DNA of 25,814 bases from CAYUUP01 sp964447925 (GTDB lineage: Bacteria > Bacillota > Clostridia > Oscillospirales > Oscillospiraceae), in the NCBI GenBank assembly GCA_964447925.1, contig CAYUUP010000013.1:1-25814 (forward strand). Direction: 5' to 3'. The notes beneath the pieces were generated by a model that was not told the DNA's origin, searched no databases, and was given only the letters and a program-made list of their open reading frames with translations. The translations under genes and the position numbers were made by a program. This document shows positions 14,880 to 21,824 of this stretch, piece by piece; the first letter of the stretch is position 1; each line of letters begins with the position of its first letter.

Positions 14880-15734
14880 TCAGTTCCGATAAGAGACAAC
14901 CACCCGGCGGTTAGGGTCGGTGCCGGTGGAGTAGGTCACAACACCCTCATAATCCTGAAGGGCAGTGTGGATGATATGACGTTCATAGGAGTTCATCGGC
15001 TCCAACACCATATTCCGGCGGTACTTGACGGCCTTGCTGGCAGTTTTCTCTGCCAGACGGATGAGGGTTTCTTCCCGTTTGGCGCGGTACCCCTCGCAGT
15101 CCATGCGCACACGGATGCGATCCTGACGGCTGCGGCTTTTATTCACCACACAGCTGGTCAACTGCTGGATGGCGTCCAGGGTTTCGCCCCGGCGGCCAAT
15201 AAAACCGCCCATATGCTCACCTACCAGCTCGACCTTATAGGTATTCTCCTGCGCCACGGAGATCACAATCTCCGCCTGGTGATCCATATGCTTCATCAGT
15301 CCGGTGAGGAATTCCCGGATCTGAACGGCGGCGGCATCGTCCTCCGCTGCCGGGGAGAAATCATAATCCATAACCACGGGGCGCGCTGGCTGCTCCTGCA
15401 CAGGAACAGCGGCCTGTGGCATTTTTACCTCACGGGGCTTCTTTTCCTTTTTAGGCCTGGGCTTCCGCTCTGGCTCCTGCCGGGCTTTCTGCTTTTCTTC
15501 CGCTATCTGATGTTCTTCTTGATCCTGCCGGTTCAAATCCTCCGGGTCAGGCAGATCGGGGGCCTCATAGGTCACCCGTACCTTGGCGGGGCTGCTGCCG
15601 ATGCCCAAAAAACCGGTCTTGGCTCGGGCCAGCAGCTCTACCTCCACATCATCCCGCTCCAGCCCCAGCTGGGCCAGCGCATTGGCAACGGCTTCCTCCT
15701 GGGTCTTGCCGGTGGCTTCCAGATATTTCTTCAT
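14880..15734 (-). CDS. jag: Jag/KhpB RNA-binding protein
   Basis: This 284-residue cytoplasmic RNA-binding protein is of the Jag (KhpB/EloR) family, which works with KhpA on cell elongation and RNA regulation in Firmicutes. Domain order is Jag-N (1-53, with GFLGIG), a long charged linker with Lys/Glu/Pro repeats (65-120), a KH domain with GGFIGRRGETLDAIQQL (176-192) and an R3H domain with the ERHIIH motif (251-256). ATG 15734 is ten bases after GGAGG (15745-15749); the in-frame ATG at 15743 abuts that site and is rejected. It follows yidC by 44 bases as the last gene of the rpmH operon, a conserved arrangement. Confidence 0.94.
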   Translation of the reverse strand: MKKYLEATGKTQEEAVANALAQLGLERDDVEVELLARAKTGFLGIGSSPAKVRVTYEAPDLPDPEDLNRQDQEEHQIAEEKQKARQEPERKPRPKKEKKPREVKMPQAAVPVQEQPARPVVMDYDFSPAAEDDAAAVQIREFLTGLMKHMDHQAEIVISVAQENTYKVELVGEHMGGFIGRRGETLDAIQQLTSCVVNKSRSRQDRIRVRMDCEGYRAKREETLIRLAEKTASKAVKYRRNMVLEPMNSYERHIIHTALQDYEGVVTYSTGTDPNRRVVVSYRN

Positions 15735-15778
15735 GGCATTCATACCTCCAAGTCCGTTCAATTTTTTTGATGACCGAA

Positions 15779-17266
15779 TTACTCATCTTCGCTGTCGGCG
15801 TCTCCTATCCTCTCCCGACCCAGCAATTCATCAAAGATGGCCTGTCCATCGGGGGCAGCTGTTTCCTCGGACTCCCCGGAGACGGTGTTTCCCTCCGGCT
15901 CCGGCAGATGGGCTGTCTCATCACCGGAGGCATTGCCAAAACCGGCAGCCCCGTCTTCTTCCGCTTCCGCCGCATTCTCTGCTGGGACGGCTTCGTCAAG
16001 TTCCGCTTCCGTATATTCGGCCTGAGCGGTGTCCTCCTCGTCCTGCTGCTTTTCCCGGCGTTTTGCCTTGGCAGCCAGTGCCCGCTCCACGGCCTCCTCA
16101 TCAATGATGGCGTTGGGATCCTTATAAGGGGTGACACCGCCATAGCGGTCGGGGTCATAGCTCCGGCCACGTGCGTGGGCGCGGATGCCCACAGCGCTGG
16201 CGCTGTTATCAAACTTGGTCTTGTTGGGGTTTGGTTTTTTCTTCTTGTTGCGATTTTTCTTGTTCTCCTCGATCTGACGGGCCTTTCGCTCCGCAGCCTC
16301 TGCCCGTTTTCTCTTTTCTTCCTCCTTTTCCGCTGCCTCTCTGGCCTTGCGCTGCTCCTCCAACTCGGCAAACTTCTTCCGCAGCATCACAGAGCATATC
16401 TTATCCTGAACCATACTGAAGATGGCGTTGAAGGCCATATAGACGCACATGCTGGCGGGCATGATGTAGCCAAACCATAAATACATCAAAGGCATGACAT
16501 ACATCATGGTGCGGTTGGTTTTGGCAGTGGCATCGGAAGCGGTACCCTGTTCTTCCTCCGCCTCCTTGCTGACGGCGTTGGTCTTTGTGCTGTAGCGGGA
16601 ATAGAAAAAGTTCAGCGCTGTCACCACGATGGGGATGATGAAGAGTCCAATGCTGTTCCAGTTGATGGTGTCCCAGGTCCAAAATTGCCAGTTGGGGGTC
16701 TGGGAAAGATCAATGCCAAACAAATTAAAGTTGATAGCCTGGAGATTGCCAACGTTCTCTCCCGCGTTGGCTACCACGCCCTTCACCGCATCCATAACGG
16801 TGCTGTCACCGAGCAGAGAGGCCAGGTGGATTTCCTGATAGGCCGCATTCCCCAGATCGTAGCCCAAACCAGTCACCGTCTCGATGGCGGCGGTGACAGT
16901 ATCGGCACTGATACACATCATATAGAGGAGAGGCCGACGGATGACGTAATACAAGCCCATCAGAATAATCAGCGGGGCAAAACTCCACAGGCAGCCGCCC
17001 ATGGGGTTGACGCCCTCCTTTTCATAGAGCTTAGTTACCTCCTGCTGATAGCGCTGCTTATCCTTGCCAAACTGTTTTTCCAATTGCTGCATTTGGCCCT
17101 GGAGGGCGGTGGTCTGCATCATGCTCTTCTTGCTTTTATAGGAGAGGGGGAATAGCACCACCTTGGTCAGGAAGGTAAAGATAATAAGGGCCAAAGCATA
17201 GCTGCCAAATACATCGTACAGCCATAGCAGAAATCGGCCAAAAATTTGAAGAAAAGCAGTTATCAT
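15779..17266 (-). CDS. yidC: YidC/Oxa1 membrane insertase with long charged tail
   Basis: YidC inserts and folds membrane proteins, alone or with SecYEG. The Oxa1-type core spans residues 1-300: TM1 15-42 ending in FLTKVVLFPL, where K35 takes the place of the hydrophilic-groove Arg; the charged hairpin KSMMQTTALQGQMQQLEKQFGKD (47-69); GGCLWSFAPLIILMGLYYVI (90-109); and later spans near 205-225 and 255-285. No lipobox precedes TM1. An unusual 195-residue tail follows: a Glu/Lys/Arg coiled-coil-like stretch (300-350), then a strongly acidic region (385-495). ATG 17266 has AAGGAG eight bases upstream. It lies in the conserved rpmH-rnpA-yidD-yidC-jag order. Confidence 0.94.
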   Translation of the reverse strand: MITAFLQIFGRFLLWLYDVFGSYALALIIFTFLTKVVLFPLSYKSKKSMMQTTALQGQMQQLEKQFGKDKQRYQQEVTKLYEKEGVNPMGGCLWSFAPLIILMGLYYVIRRPLLYMMCISADTVTAAIETVTGLGYDLGNAAYQEIHLASLLGDSTVMDAVKGVVANAGENVGNLQAINFNLFGIDLSQTPNWQFWTWDTINWNSIGLFIIPIVVTALNFFYSRYSTKTNAVSKEAEEEQGTASDATAKTNRTMMYVMPLMYLWFGYIMPASMCVYMAFNAIFSMVQDKICSVMLRKKFAELEEQRKAREAAEKEEEKRKRAEAAERKARQIEENKKNRNKKKKPNPNKTKFDNSASAVGIRAHARGRSYDPDRYGGVTPYKDPNAIIDEEAVERALAAKAKRREKQQDEEDTAQAEYTEAELDEAVPAENAAEAEEDGAAGFGNASGDETAHLPEPEGNTVSGESEETAAPDGQAIFDELLGRERIGDADSEDE

Positions 17267-17286
17267 GTGTGAAGCTCCTTCGATAT

Positions 17287-17517
17287 CTATGGTACTGGGT
17301 CGTATTCCACCGATTTTTGCCGGTGGAAGGGCTGGCATTTCGCCAGTCGTTTGGCCGCCAAAAGAGAACCCCTGGCGGGACCGTATTTCTCAATGGCCTC
17401 CCTGGCATACGCCGAGCAGGTAGGCAGAAACCGGCAGGCAGGGGGCCGGGCGGGGGATATTCTCTTCTGATAGAAGCGGATGAGGGCCAGAAGGCCCCGC
17501 TGGATCAGGTCTTTCAA
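17287..17517 (-). CDS. yidD: Membrane protein insertion efficiency factor YidD
   Basis: This 76-residue YidD protein assists YidC-dependent insertion from the cytoplasmic face. The family core IRFYQKRISPARPPACRF (13-30) with PTCSAYAREAIEKYG (32-46) contains the conserved cysteines, and CQPFH (61-65) stands at the end. I choose TTG 17517, which overlaps the rnpA stop as TTGA and lies eight bases after GGAGG. This gives the typical MKDL-like start and normal family length; the in-frame ATG at 17535 lacks a comparable site. It sits between rnpA and yidC as usual. Confidence 0.92.
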   Translation of the reverse strand: MKDLIQRGLLALIRFYQKRISPARPPACRFLPTCSAYAREAIEKYGPARGSLLAAKRLAKCQPFHRQKSVEYDPVP

Positions 17518-17861
17518 GACTGCTCCCTCCGGCATAGCCCCAATTTTTCCATTCCCTTGAGAAAATCTTGCTCCAGTCGCTGCCAGCGGCATTTTGCCGT
17601 GGATCCACGGGCAATGAGTACAATATCATAGCCGGGGAGAAATTCCTCTTCGTGAAGGCGATATACCTCCCGTAGCCGACGGCGGGCCCGGTTCCGGGTG
17701 ACGGCGTTTCCAATCTTGGTGCTGGCAGTCAGCCCCAGACGGTTCTGTTCTGTGCGGTTCCTCCGGCAGCAGACCACCACCGTGGGGCGAACTGCCTGTC
17801 TGCCCTTACTGTACATCCGGCGGAACAGGTGATGCTGCTTCAGGGAGACGGTATATTTCAT
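17514..17861 (-). CDS. rnpA: RNase P protein component
   Basis: This 115-residue basic protein binds RnpB RNA to process tRNA 5' ends. The family signature GNAVTRNRARRRLREVYR (51-68) is complete, and the N-terminal region (LKQHHLFRRMYSKG, 7-20) and the beta strand RLGLTAS (41-47) are typical. ATG 17861 lies seven bases after GGAGGG; the longer frame to 17915 runs into an intercistronic hairpin and is rejected. The stop overlaps the yidD start. Confidence 0.95.
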   Translation of the reverse strand: MKYTVSLKQHHLFRRMYSKGRQAVRPTVVVCCRRNRTEQNRLGLTASTKIGNAVTRNRARRRLREVYRLHEEEFLPGYDIVLIARGSTAKCRWQRLEQDFLKGMEKLGLCRREQS

Positions 17862-17893
17862 ATGACGTCCCTCCGATCTTCTCCTGTAAAACA

Positions 17894-17918
17894 GGGGTGG
17901 ACGAAACTCATCCACCCC
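17894..17918 (-). terminator. Partial terminator between rpmH and rnpA
   Basis: GGGGTGGA (17894-17901) and TCCACCCC (17911-17918) are perfectly complementary around a nine-base loop, and TGTTTT follows on the minus strand. Such a hairpin would allow much rpmH mRNA with less read-through into rnpA, fitting the high demand for a ribosomal protein. Confidence 0.65.
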
Positions 17919-17948
17919 AAAACAGCCGGTTGTCCCGGGGGAAATCCC

Positions 17949-18083
17949 TCAGGCGCTCAAACGATAGCGACCCTTGGCGCGGCGGCGGGCCAACAGCTTG
18001 CGGCCATCGGCCGTGGCCATCCGCTTACGGAAGCCGTGTACCTTGGAACGCTGACGCTTCTTGGGCTGATAAGTCCGTTTCAT
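17949..18083 (-). CDS. rpmH: Ribosomal protein bL34
   Basis: The 44-residue bL34 protein starts MKRTYQPKKRQRSKVHGF and ends in a RRRAKGRYRLSA-type tail, essentially the universal bL34 sequence. ATG 18083 follows GGAGG by 12 bases. It is first in the rpmH-rnpA-yidD-yidC-jag operon and is driven by a perfect consensus promoter about 120 bases upstream. The product is a small, very basic component of the large ribosomal subunit. Confidence 0.98.
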   Translation of the reverse strand: MKRTYQPKKRQRSKVHGFRKRMATADGRKLLARRRAKGRYRLSA

Positions 18084-18211
18084 AATCTCATAACACCTCC
18101 ATGTCAAAGTCAGGGCGGGGATCGTAACCCGGCCGCCCCAGAGGGTGCGTAACACTGCACCTGCCCAGCTTTGGGCGCAAAGACCCCATCATGTATGGGA
18201 ACACGCAATCT

Positions 18212-18240
18212 ATTATAGCGCAGGAAAAGGCCGGTGTCAA
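18212..18240 (-). promoter_or_regulatory. Consensus rpmH promoter
   Basis: On the minus strand TTGACA (18235-18240) and TATAAT (18212-18217) are separated by exactly 17 bases. The start point near 18205 leaves a leader of about 120 bases before rpmH. Confidence 0.9.
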
Positions 18241-18300
18241 CCAAAATTTTAAGGAGAGATGGCATTTTTTGTGTAGGTGTTACAATGATCTTTGACAAAC

Positions 18301-18346
18301 CTACAGTGGGCATATTTGTTTGATGAACTTATAGTGGGCATATTTG
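18301..18346. repeat. 18-bp direct repeat upstream of rpmH
   Basis: Copies at 18301-18318 and 18329-18346 match at 16 of 18 positions and share AGTGGGCATATTTG; they start 28 bases apart. A weaker third version may lie at 18410-18426. A seven-pair inverted repeat TGTAGGT/ACCTACA (18272-18278, 18299-18305) overlaps the first copy. They sit 60-110 bases upstream of the rpmH promoter and about 100 bases upstream of the divergent plus-strand promoter. No DnaA box is seen. Confidence 0.75.
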
Positions 18347-18445
18347 GGGGGACCGGCTGCATTGGGCAGATGAACAAAAAGCGTGCCTTTGCAGCCCTGG
18401 TAATTCGGCATAGCTGACATATTTTGAAAATCTCAAAAATAAGGG

Positions 18446-18474
18446 TTGACAATCATGTTAGGGTATGCTAATCT
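18446..18474 (+). promoter_or_regulatory. Extended -10 promoter of a noncoding transcript
   Basis: TTGACA (18446-18451) and TAATCT (18469-18474) are spaced 17 bases, with TGC directly before the -10 giving an extended -10. The start point falls near 18481. No protein gene follows on this strand in the rest of the window. Confidence 0.75.
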
Positions 18475-18480
18475 ATATAT

Positions 18481-18681
18481 AGGTTAGTTGGCACTAACAC
18501 CGGGGGCGGAATAGCCACCCGCATCAAGCTCCGCTGTTTACCATACTAACCTTGCCAACTCCTCCAGTTTCATCCTCACTTCTGATTTTGAGATGTGTAA
18601 AGCGCATCTCCTGGCAGAGACTTTGCCGGTCTGTGCCAACAAACAGCCACGAAAAACCGCCCTTTCACAGGGCGGTTTTTT
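18481..18681 (+). ncRNA. Putative structured noncoding RNA of about 200 nt
   Basis: The unit runs from a promoter (18446-18474) to a strong terminator (18652-18681) and contains no credible plus-strand ORF. The two ends pair: GTTGGCAC (18487-18494) with GTGCCAAC (18633-18640), then ACCGG (18499-18503) with CCGGT (18626-18630). An inner arm has CTC/GAG, CCAG/CTGG (18564-18567, 18611-18614) and the hairpin GAGATGTG/CGCATCTC (18590-18597, 18603-18610). A local GCGGA/TCCGC stem lies at 18506-18534. Length, closed ends and isolated position recall 6S RNA, but the fold is more asymmetric than the usual rod, so I do not name a class. Alternative pairing AGGTTAGT/ACTAACCT (18481-18488, 18545-18552) suggests a possible switch. 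Confidence 0.6.
18652..18681. terminator. Bidirectional terminator
   Basis: AAAAACCGCCCT (18652-18663) and AGGGCGGTTTTT (18669-18680) are perfectly complementary around TTCAC, with T-runs on both strands. It ends the plus-strand noncoding transcript and can also end the minus-strand membrane-protein gene 100 bases away. Confidence 0.92.
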
Positions 18682-18780
18682 GCTCGGGATTGATGTCTTT
18701 AAGTCCCTCAATAATTGGTTCCCAGTTCCAGCACCACTCCGTCAAGCGTGACGATCTCTCCCAAAGTCCCGCCGTAATGG

Positions 18781-19443
18781 CTATTTTGTCTCCTGATGTG
18801 CCGGTGTGTTGAAGAAGGGTTCCATTTTGATCTTCGGGAACAGCTTCTGGGACAGGCCAACAAATCTGCCCGTCAAGAGTACCGCCGCTACCGAACTGAT
18901 TCCCACGCTGGCCAGGGAGCGGGTAGAGATCAGATTGATAATAATGGCCGTTGCCACATAGGCCGCGTCCGCAATCATCTTCACATTGGATAGTTTCTTC
19001 TGATATACCTGGCTGATTACATTGTTCATCTCATCCGGCGCGGGCAACATCAAATCGCAGCCGCTGATCAGCGCTACACCAAAGCCCTGAATGGCAATGC
19101 CCAGTACCAGCACGATGCACTTCTGCCAAATTGTCATCTTGGGATCCCAGAGGTACATGAAGAAGTCCACCAGATAGCCAAAAGGGATGCCCACACACAT
19201 TGTCAGCACACTCTTCAAGGTGACCCTCCGCTGGATTAAGATCTGTAGGACAACACAGACCAGATGTAGCAAAATGGTGGTATTGCCGAGGGTTAGCGGT
19301 GTGATATTCGCCACGGCATCCGGTACCGCCGTAATGGGGGAGACGCCCCAGCTTGTACGTTTTAGCATCACCAGGCCGATGGCCATGCAGATCAAACCGC
19401 TCAGATATTGGATGATTCTTCTTGGTAGCTGTTTGGATTCCAT
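18781..19443 (-). CDS. YczE/DUF6198-type integral membrane protein
   Basis: This 220-residue polytopic membrane protein has an N-terminal span (about 11-27) followed by RTSWGVSPITAVPDAVA (29-45), a pattern typical of the YczE/YyaS-type DUF6198 proteins. Further spans lie near 56-71, 80-97, 108-128, 157-172 and 178-193. A polar segment with DLMLPAPDEMNNVI (130-143) lies between spans. Function is not established; members are thought to be transporters or accessory membrane proteins. ATG 19443 has GGAGG seven bases upstream. The gene appears monocistronic, with its own promoter and a shared terminator. Confidence 0.8.
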   Translation of the reverse strand: MESKQLPRRIIQYLSGLICMAIGLVMLKRTSWGVSPITAVPDAVANITPLTLGNTTILLHLVCVVLQILIQRRVTLKSVLTMCVGIPFGYLVDFFMYLWDPKMTIWQKCIVLVLGIAIQGFGVALISGCDLMLPAPDEMNNVISQVYQKKLSNVKMIADAAYVATAIIINLISTRSLASVGISSVAAVLLTGRFVGLSQKLFPKIKMEPFFNTPAHQETK

Positions 19444-19511
19444 TGCCTTACCTCCGCCTTTCCTCGTGAGTCCAGCTTCACATAACAAAGGGTTTATCAT
19501 TTAATAGTCTC

Positions 19512-19539
19512 ATTATATCACATTCACAGCAAAACACAA
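19512..19539 (-). promoter_or_regulatory. Promoter of the YczE-type gene
   Basis: On the minus strand a perfect TATAAT (19512-19517) is preceded by TGA, an extended -10, with TTGTGT (19534-19539) 16 bases upstream. Confidence 0.65.
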
Positions 19540-19544
19540 GAGGA

Positions 19545-19579
19545 GGGGCCGAACCTGAAAAAATTTCAGGTTCGGCCCC
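19545..19579 (-). terminator. Strong hairpin terminator after the kinase-like gene
   Basis: A perfect 16-pair inverted repeat (19545-19560 with 19564-19579) with a three-base loop lies 15 bases after the stop codon at 19594. The T-rich tract on the minus strand is imperfect (CCTCTTGTGTTTT) and overlaps the promoter of the next gene. Confidence 0.75.
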
Positions 19580-19593
19580 TTGCAATTCAAAAT

Positions 19594-20199
19594 TCAGTTC
19601 TGCTTATCCATCCAGTTTTCCACAAAAGCGGCAATGGCGCTGGCTGTTTCCTGGGGAGTTAGGTGGTCAGTACAGATGCACAGGTCATAGGCGGACATCT
19701 CGCCCCAGGGATGGGCGCCAAAGAGCGTGTGGTAGGCGCTGCGGCCCGCATCCACCTGGCGAATATACAGGGCGGCGATCTTCTCATTCACCGCCTTTTT
19801 TTGAACGGTGTTGGCAATGCGCCGCTCCATAGAGGCGTAGGTATAAATGTTCACCACATTGGTCATATCTTTCAGGACAGAGTCCGCGCAGCGCCCCACA
19901 AAGACGGCAGGCCCCTCCGCTGCCAACTTGCGGATGATGGCTGCCTGGGCCTCAAAGACCTGGGCGCTCTGGGTCATGCAATCCGCAGTCTGGCCCTTAG
20001 TCAGCCGCTCCAACAGGGCGGCGGCAGAGTTTTCCGATCCTTCAAACAGCTCTGCGGGGAGGCCGCTCTCCTTGGCGGCCTGGGCCAGGATCTGATAGTC
20101 ATAGTAGGGGATGCCCAGCTGCTGGGCCAGCAGCTGGCCTGCCTCCCGGCCCCGGCTGCCGGATTGACGGCTGATGGTGATAACGGGCAAATTTTTCAT
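19594..20199 (-). CDS. Cytidylate kinase-like protein, copy 2
   Basis: This 201-residue paralogue of the protein at 10398-11000 keeps the more typical P-loop ISRQSGSRGREAG (9-21), then IPYYDYQIL (30-38), a VFVGRCADSVLKD segment (99-111) shared almost word for word with copy 1, and RQVDAGRSAYH (147-157) in the lid region. ATG 20199 has AAAGGA ten bases upstream; the open frame continues to 20403 without a ribosome site and crosses the promoter, so it is rejected. The gene has its own promoter and terminator and is not part of the ackA unit. Nucleotide phosphorylation is inferred from the family; the substrate is unknown. Confidence 0.82.
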   Translation of the reverse strand: MKNLPVITISRQSGSRGREAGQLLAQQLGIPYYDYQILAQAAKESGLPAELFEGSENSAAALLERLTKGQTADCMTQSAQVFEAQAAIIRKLAAEGPAVFVGRCADSVLKDMTNVVNIYTYASMERRIANTVQKKAVNEKIAALYIRQVDAGRSAYHTLFGAHPWGEMSAYDLCICTDHLTPQETASAIAAFVENWMDKQN

Positions 20200-20247
20200 T
20201 AAATACACATCCTTTCCGTGCAGCTCGTCTGTTTTATGAACGCCTTT

Positions 20248-20276
20248 ATTATAACACCCTTTTTGTCGCTTGGCAA
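20248..20276 (-). promoter_or_regulatory. Promoter of kinase-like copy 2
   Basis: On the minus strand TTGCCA (20271-20276) and TATAAT (20248-20253) are spaced 17 bases, about 42 bases before the ATG allowing for the start point. Nothing else is recognised in 20280-20425. Confidence 0.8.
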
Positions 20277-20425
20277 CGGGGACTGCATTGGGCTTCGGGA
20301 CGGAGCGCAGCAGCCTGTGTCTTTGCCCTTCCTCTTGGGAGAGGAGGGATATGCTGAGGACGCCCTGCACGTCCCAAAGGCAGAAATTTCCCGCCCGGAG
20401 CAAAGGACCTCAACGCTTAATACAA

Positions 20426-20452
20426 AGGGCTGCCCCTTGCAGAGACAGCCCT
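20426..20452 (-). terminator. Terminator of ackA
   Basis: AGGGCTG (minus-strand 20452-20446) pairs with CAGCCCT (20432-20426) with additional inner pairs, followed by TTTGTATT. It lies 18 bases after the ackA stop. Confidence 0.7.
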
Positions 20453-20469
20453 ATATCAGGAAAATGAAA

Positions 20470-21669
20470 TTACTTCCCGGAAACCAGAGCCTCGGTATCC
20501 CGCGCGATCATCAGCTCCTCGTTGGTGAGAATGACCAGCACCCGGACGGTGGCATCGGCTGCGGCAACGTCCTTCTCCTCGCCCCGAATTTTGTTGGCCT
20601 CCGGGTCGATTTTGATGCCCATAAAGGCCAGAGGCGCGACGATATGCTCCCGCATATCAGCGGAGTTCTCACCGATGCCTGCGGTGAAGATTACGGCATC
20701 CACGCCACCCATGGCAGCGGCATAGGCGCCGATGTACTTGGTCACGCCATACTCAAAGGTGCGGACAGCCAGGGCAGCCCGCTCATTGCCTTTGGATGCG
20801 GCTGCGTCCAGATCGCGGAAGTCGGAAGAGACACCGGAGACGCCCAGCACACCGGACTTCTTATTCAGGATGTTCACCATCTCGGTGATGTTCAGGCCGT
20901 GGCGGCCCATCAGATACTCCAGAATGCCTGCGTCCAAGTCACCGGAACGGGTACCCATAGGCAGACCGGCCAGCGGGGTGAAGCCCATGGAGGTGTCCAC
21001 GGACTTGCCGCCGTCCACTGCGGTGATGGAGGAGCCGTTGCCCAGGTGACAGGAGATCAGCTTCAGCTCTTCAATGGGCTTGCCCAGCAGAGCAGCAGCC
21101 CGCTGGGTAACGTATTTGTGGGAGGTGCCATGGAAGCCATAGCGCCGCACCTTGTCCTCAGTATAGTACTCATAGGGCAGATCATAGGTGTAAGCCACAG
21201 GAGGCATGGTCTGATGGAAGGCGGTGTCAAACACGGCCACCTGGGGGACGCCGGGCATGGCGGCCTGGCAGGCCTTAATGCCGGTGATATTGGCGGGATT
21301 GTGGAGGGGCGCCAGGGGGTTGCACTCCTCAATGGCGGCCATAACGGCATCGTCAATGACAGCGGATGCGGTGAAGGTTTCGCCGCCATGCACCACACGG
21401 TGGCCCACGGCGTCGATCTCGCCCATAGAGGCGATGACGCCGTGATCTTTGTCCACCAGAGCGCTCAGAACGGCGTTGATGGCCTCGGCATGGGTGGGCA
21501 TGGACACATCTGCCGCGTCGATAACCGTCTTGCCGCCGGCCTTATACGTAAACTTACCGTCAATGCCGATGCGCTCGCACAAGCCCTTGGCCAGCACAGC
21601 TTCGGTGGCAGGGTTCATCAGCTGGTACTTTAGAGAAGAGCTGCCCGCGTTGATGACCAGAACATTCAT
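20470..21669 (-). CDS. ackA: Acetate kinase
   Basis: AckA converts acetyl phosphate and ADP to acetate and ATP, the ATP-yielding last step of acetate fermentation. The 399-residue length is normal and the active-site residues are intact: N7 in NAGSSSLKYQ, R91 in VGHRVVHGG, D148 in VFDTAFH, H180 in YGFHGTSHKYV, R241 in GTRSGD and the E384 region (LTNEEL). The phosphate-binding CHLGNGSS (207-214) and the FTAGIGENS loop (328-336) are present. ATG 21669 follows AAAGGAG by ten bases. The usual partner pta is not in the window; the gene stands alone between its own promoter and terminator. Confidence 0.97.
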   Translation of the reverse strand: MNVLVINAGSSSLKYQLMNPATEAVLAKGLCERIGIDGKFTYKAGGKTVIDAADVSMPTHAEAINAVLSALVDKDHGVIASMGEIDAVGHRVVHGGETFTASAVIDDAVMAAIEECNPLAPLHNPANITGIKACQAAMPGVPQVAVFDTAFHQTMPPVAYTYDLPYEYYTEDKVRRYGFHGTSHKYVTQRAAALLGKPIEELKLISCHLGNGSSITAVDGGKSVDTSMGFTPLAGLPMGTRSGDLDAGILEYLMGRHGLNITEMVNILNKKSGVLGVSGVSSDFRDLDAAASKGNERAALAVRTFEYGVTKYIGAYAAAMGGVDAVIFTAGIGENSADMREHIVAPLAFMGIKIDPEANKIRGEEKDVAAADATVRVLVILTNEELMIARDTEALVSGK

Positions 21670-21747
21670 AACTCAATTACTCCTTTAATTTAAATGAATT
21701 GTCGGCGGTCAGTCCGCGATTTTCAGCCCGCCGTATCTTGCCTTTCT

Positions 21748-21776
21748 ATTTTACACCCTTTCCGGGGGAAAAACAA
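21748..21776 (-). promoter_or_regulatory. Putative ackA promoter
   Basis: On the minus strand TTGTTT (21771-21776) and TAAAAT (21748-21753) are spaced 17 bases, giving a leader of about 72 bases before ackA. Confidence 0.6.
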
Positions 21777-21824
21777 CCATTTTTTCAAAAGTGAGCCCCG
21801 AAATTTCCCCGCACCCAGCGCAAG

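Noticed and set aside
18241..18480. oriC-like region upstream of rpmH
   Set aside because: No TTATNCACA-type DnaA boxes and no dnaA gene are present, despite the usual rpmH-dnaA neighbourhood.
18527..18545. Similarity to SRP RNA (GCTGTTTACCA)
   Set aside because: The essential GGAAGGAAGCAG-type tetraloop region of SRP RNA is absent, so the short match is probably chance.
18552..18812. 86-residue plus-strand ORF over the putative noncoding RNA
   Set aside because: It has no ribosome site, runs through the perfect terminator at 18652-18681 and overlaps the membrane-protein gene antisense.
19663..20202. Long plus-strand ORFs antisense to the kinase-like, ackA, SBP and permease genes
   Set aside because: They are shadows of GC-rich coding sequence, with no ribosome sites or recognisable protein features.
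20200..20403. 68-residue extension of kinase-like copy 2
   Set aside because: It crosses a clear promoter (20248-20276) and lacks a ribosome site.
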